Source: Desulfobacterales bacterium (lineage in GTDB: Bacteria > Desulfobacterota > Desulfobacteria > Desulfobacterales > Desulfobacteraceae). Taken from it: DNA of 15,452 nt. The translations under genes and the position numbers were made by a program. Shown in pieces: positions 14,118 through 15,452 of this stretch (position 1 is the first letter of the stretch; each line of letters opens with the position of its first letter). The notes beneath the pieces were generated by a model. The model worked only from the letters and a program-made list of their open reading frames with translations, had not been told where the DNA came from and did no database searches. The stretch spans positions 1 through 15,452 of the forward strand of contig JAKSBM010000972.1 of NCBI GenBank assembly GCA_022361135.1, in the 5' to 3' direction.

Positions 14118-14152
14118 TCAATGGATTTGAGCCAGCAGCTCCGGCGCAGTGA
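13709..14152 (+). pseudogene. Possible small gene interrupted by one UAG (degraded, or UAG read-through)
   Basis: From the ATG at 13709 the plus frame gives 76 codons, a single TAG at 13937-13939, then 70 more open codons in the same frame to TGA at 14150. Composition after the stop remains protein-like (ITIKEKYGRFYTGCGNPHAK, then PLWNAAMAINGF), which is the reason for listing it. There is no ribosome site before 13709; a weak AAGGA precedes an internal ATG at 13814. The last 35 bases overlap the 3' end of the convergent substrate-binding gene. I recognise no family. It could be a pseudogene with a recent nonsense mutation, a UAG-as-pyrrolysine gene (known in some Desulfobacterota), or chance. 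Confidence 0.22.
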
Positions 14153-15083
14153 TGGTGTTTAAATCCGGAACCCCATTGATTATCCCCTGGTCCACCAAAA
14201 AGGCAGCGGTCCGGGCCAGACTCCCCATGACGGTAGGGCCCAGTTGAAGTCCGTATTCATGGCGCGCCATGACCTCCCGGGTGATCTTTGAATCAAGACC
14301 GGTTTGCCGGGATACCAATGCAATTGCTTCCCGGGGATATTTAATCTGGAAGGTCCGGGCATCTTCCAGGGCCCTTAGAAAGCCAATGGCCAGATCCCGG
14401 TTTTCCCGAACCCATTCCCGCCGTGCCAGGATCAGAATGGGATATTGATTCCCAAGCCCGCCAAATGTAGTCAACTCCCGTGCCCCACGGGTCTCGGCAA
14501 GGGAAGGGGTAGGCTCACTGGCGGCAAAGGCATCCAAGGATCCGGCCATGAGGGCATCCACCATGGTGGCGGGTTTGAGATCCATGGGCATGAAGGCATC
14601 CCCGGAAAGCGATGCAGCCTGGAGTGCCGCCAGAAATCCCCCATGGGTGGATGTTCCCTTCCGGATCCCAATACGCTTGCCCTTTAAATCAGCCAAACTA
14701 TTAAAGGGACTATCTGGCTTGACCATGACCCGGTGCCGAAACTCCCCCTGGGCATGGCTGGCAATCACCACGAAATCCGGGTTTTTGGCCGTTAAAATCA
14801 AGGCCGTGGTATCCCCCATGGTGGCAATATCCACACTGCCCGAATACAAGGCTTCCATGCATGACGGCCCGCTGGAAAAACGGAAGGGCTTGATGGGAAT
14901 GCCCTGTTTTGAAAAATAATCCCTTTCCACCGCCACCATGGGAAGCACACTGCCAATGCGATCCTGCAAGGCGAACCGAACCACAGAATTCCCCCCGTGA
15001 ACCAGGGCCGTAAAATTCAAAACACCAAAAAACGCTAGGAGCCAAATTTTCCAGAAAACAAATCCGCCGGTGTTATTTTTCAT
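14118..15083 (-). CDS. ABC transporter substrate-binding protein, nitrate/sulfonate/taurine (SsuA/NMT1-like) family
   Basis: This 321-residue periplasmic binding protein captures a small solute and delivers it to an ABC importer. Residues 1-31 form a signal peptide: MKNNTGG, then the hydrophobic FWKIWLLAFFGVLNFTALVHGG. No lipobox cysteine is present, so it is probably freely periplasmic. The mature part begins VVRFALQDRIGSVLPMVAVERDYF, the SsuA/TauA/NMT1 opening, followed by SGPSCMEALYSGSVDIATMGD, DLKGKRIGIRKGTSTHGGFL and MVDALMAGSLDAFAASEP. These are the ligand-loop and hinge segments of the family. The substrate cannot be told apart among alkylsulfonate, taurine, nitrate, bicarbonate and pyrimidine-type ligands. 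The frame continues upstream to 15224, but AGGAGG just before the ATG at 15083 decides the start. It overlaps the ATPase gene by 11 bases. No permease is inside the window. Confidence 0.92.
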   Translation of the reverse strand: MKNNTGGFVFWKIWLLAFFGVLNFTALVHGGNSVVRFALQDRIGSVLPMVAVERDYFSKQGIPIKPFRFSSGPSCMEALYSGSVDIATMGDTTALILTAKNPDFVVIASHAQGEFRHRVMVKPDSPFNSLADLKGKRIGIRKGTSTHGGFLAALQAASLSGDAFMPMDLKPATMVDALMAGSLDAFAASEPTPSLAETRGARELTTFGGLGNQYPILILARREWVRENRDLAIGFLRALEDARTFQIKYPREAIALVSRQTGLDSKITREVMARHEYGLQLGPTVMGSLARTAAFLVDQGIINGVPDLNTITAPELLAQIH

Positions 15084-15452
15084 TTCCTTCCTCCTGGAAA
15101 GAATATTCGGGTAGGGCCGGGCTGCACTGCCCCGCCAAAATTTCCCGCAATCCATGGACCATGGCGCCAAAGGCCGAGCTGGACCGGGTACGGGGCCGGG
15201 ATAGATCATTGGGCACTTCGGCACAAATCCGGGCCGGAGTCTGCCCCATCACAATGATCCGATCGGATAGGTAGGCGGCTTCTTCCACACCATGGGTCAC
15301 ATAAACAATGGTTTGCCGAAATCGCTCCCAGGCCATCAACAGCGTATCCTGCAAAAGTTCCCTGGAAATGGTATCCAGGGCGCTGAAGGGTTCATCCATG
15401 AGCAAAACCTTGGGGGCCATGGCCAGAACCCGGGCGATGGCAACCCGTTGCA
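15073..15452 (-). CDS. ABC transporter ATP-binding protein, SsuB/TauB type (C-terminal part, cut by window edge)
   Basis: The last 125 residues of an importer ATPase are visible; the N-terminus lies beyond the window. The visible part starts QRVAIARVLA, immediately after where the LSGG signature would be. It continues with Walker B LLMDEPFSALD, including the D-loop, and the H-loop histidine in VTHGVEEAAYLSDRIIVM. This matches the nitrate/sulfonate/taurine ATPase group (SsuB, TauB, NrtD). The tail of about 50 residues after RICAEVPNDLSRPRTRSS is normal for the group. Its TAA stop lies inside the start of the substrate-binding gene, so the two are translationally coupled. It energises uptake of the ligand bound by that protein. 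Confidence 0.93.
   Translation of the reverse strand, partial: QRVAIARVLAMAPKVLLMDEPFSALDTISRELLQDTLLMAWERFRQTIVYVTHGVEEAAYLSDRIIVMGQTPARICAEVPNDLSRPRTRSSSAFGAMVHGLREILAGQCSPALPEYSFQEEGNEK

Overview
The window reads as chromosomal DNA of a Gram-negative bacterium. It encodes an outer-membrane polysaccharide export protein, an outer-membrane beta-barrel protein and a periplasmic solute-binding protein. A member of the Desulfobacterota (Desulfobacterales-like) is my best guess, from the gene families, the small Arg-rich 'DRR' protein and moderate base composition. That placement is inference only. No phage, IS element, CRISPR array, tRNA or rRNA was seen.

Layout. (1) Positions 1-4361, minus strand, are the export and assembly part of an exopolysaccharide locus. 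In transcription order it holds a Wzz/GNVR chain-length determinant, a bacterial tyrosine kinase (BY-kinase) with a long Pro-rich N-terminus, a 415-bp gap without a gene, a Wza-like export protein, and the start of a beta-barrel outer-membrane protein cut by the window edge. No glycosyltransferase is present here. (2) Positions 4473-7085, plus strand, hold a full-length aminopeptidase N (PepN). It is followed by a convergent terminator array shared with a UDP-glucuronate 4-epimerase-like gene (7208-8215, minus), which probably supplies a sugar nucleotide for surface polysaccharide. (3) Positions 8295-9778, minus strand, hold a CysZ/EI24-type membrane protein, a stand-alone CULT-domain protein (the thalidomide-binding domain of eukaryotic cereblon) translationally coupled to it, a near-consensus sigma-70 promoter, and a 73-residue Arg-rich protein. 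Facing this group is a class IV PLP aminotransferase (9875-10726, plus). A 45-bp near-perfect dyad lies midway between the two divergent starts. (4) Positions 10734-13560, minus strand, are an overlapping pair: a cyclopropane-fatty-acid synthase and a class III nucleotidyl cyclase-like protein with altered substrate-recognition residues. (5) Positions 13561-14117 hold no confident gene, but one plus-strand frame looks coding and is interrupted by a single UAG. (6) Positions 14118-15452, minus strand, are the substrate-binding protein and the C-terminal part of the ATPase of a nitrate/sulfonate/taurine-type ABC importer.

The most notable item is the bacterial cereblon-like CULT protein. It keeps the three-tryptophan cage at exactly the spacing of human CRBN. 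It is coupled to a membrane protein, which makes this neighbourhood useful for asking what bacterial CULT proteins do. Next in interest are the divergent-promoter dyad, the atypical cyclase coupled to a lipid-modifying enzyme, and the UAG-split frame.
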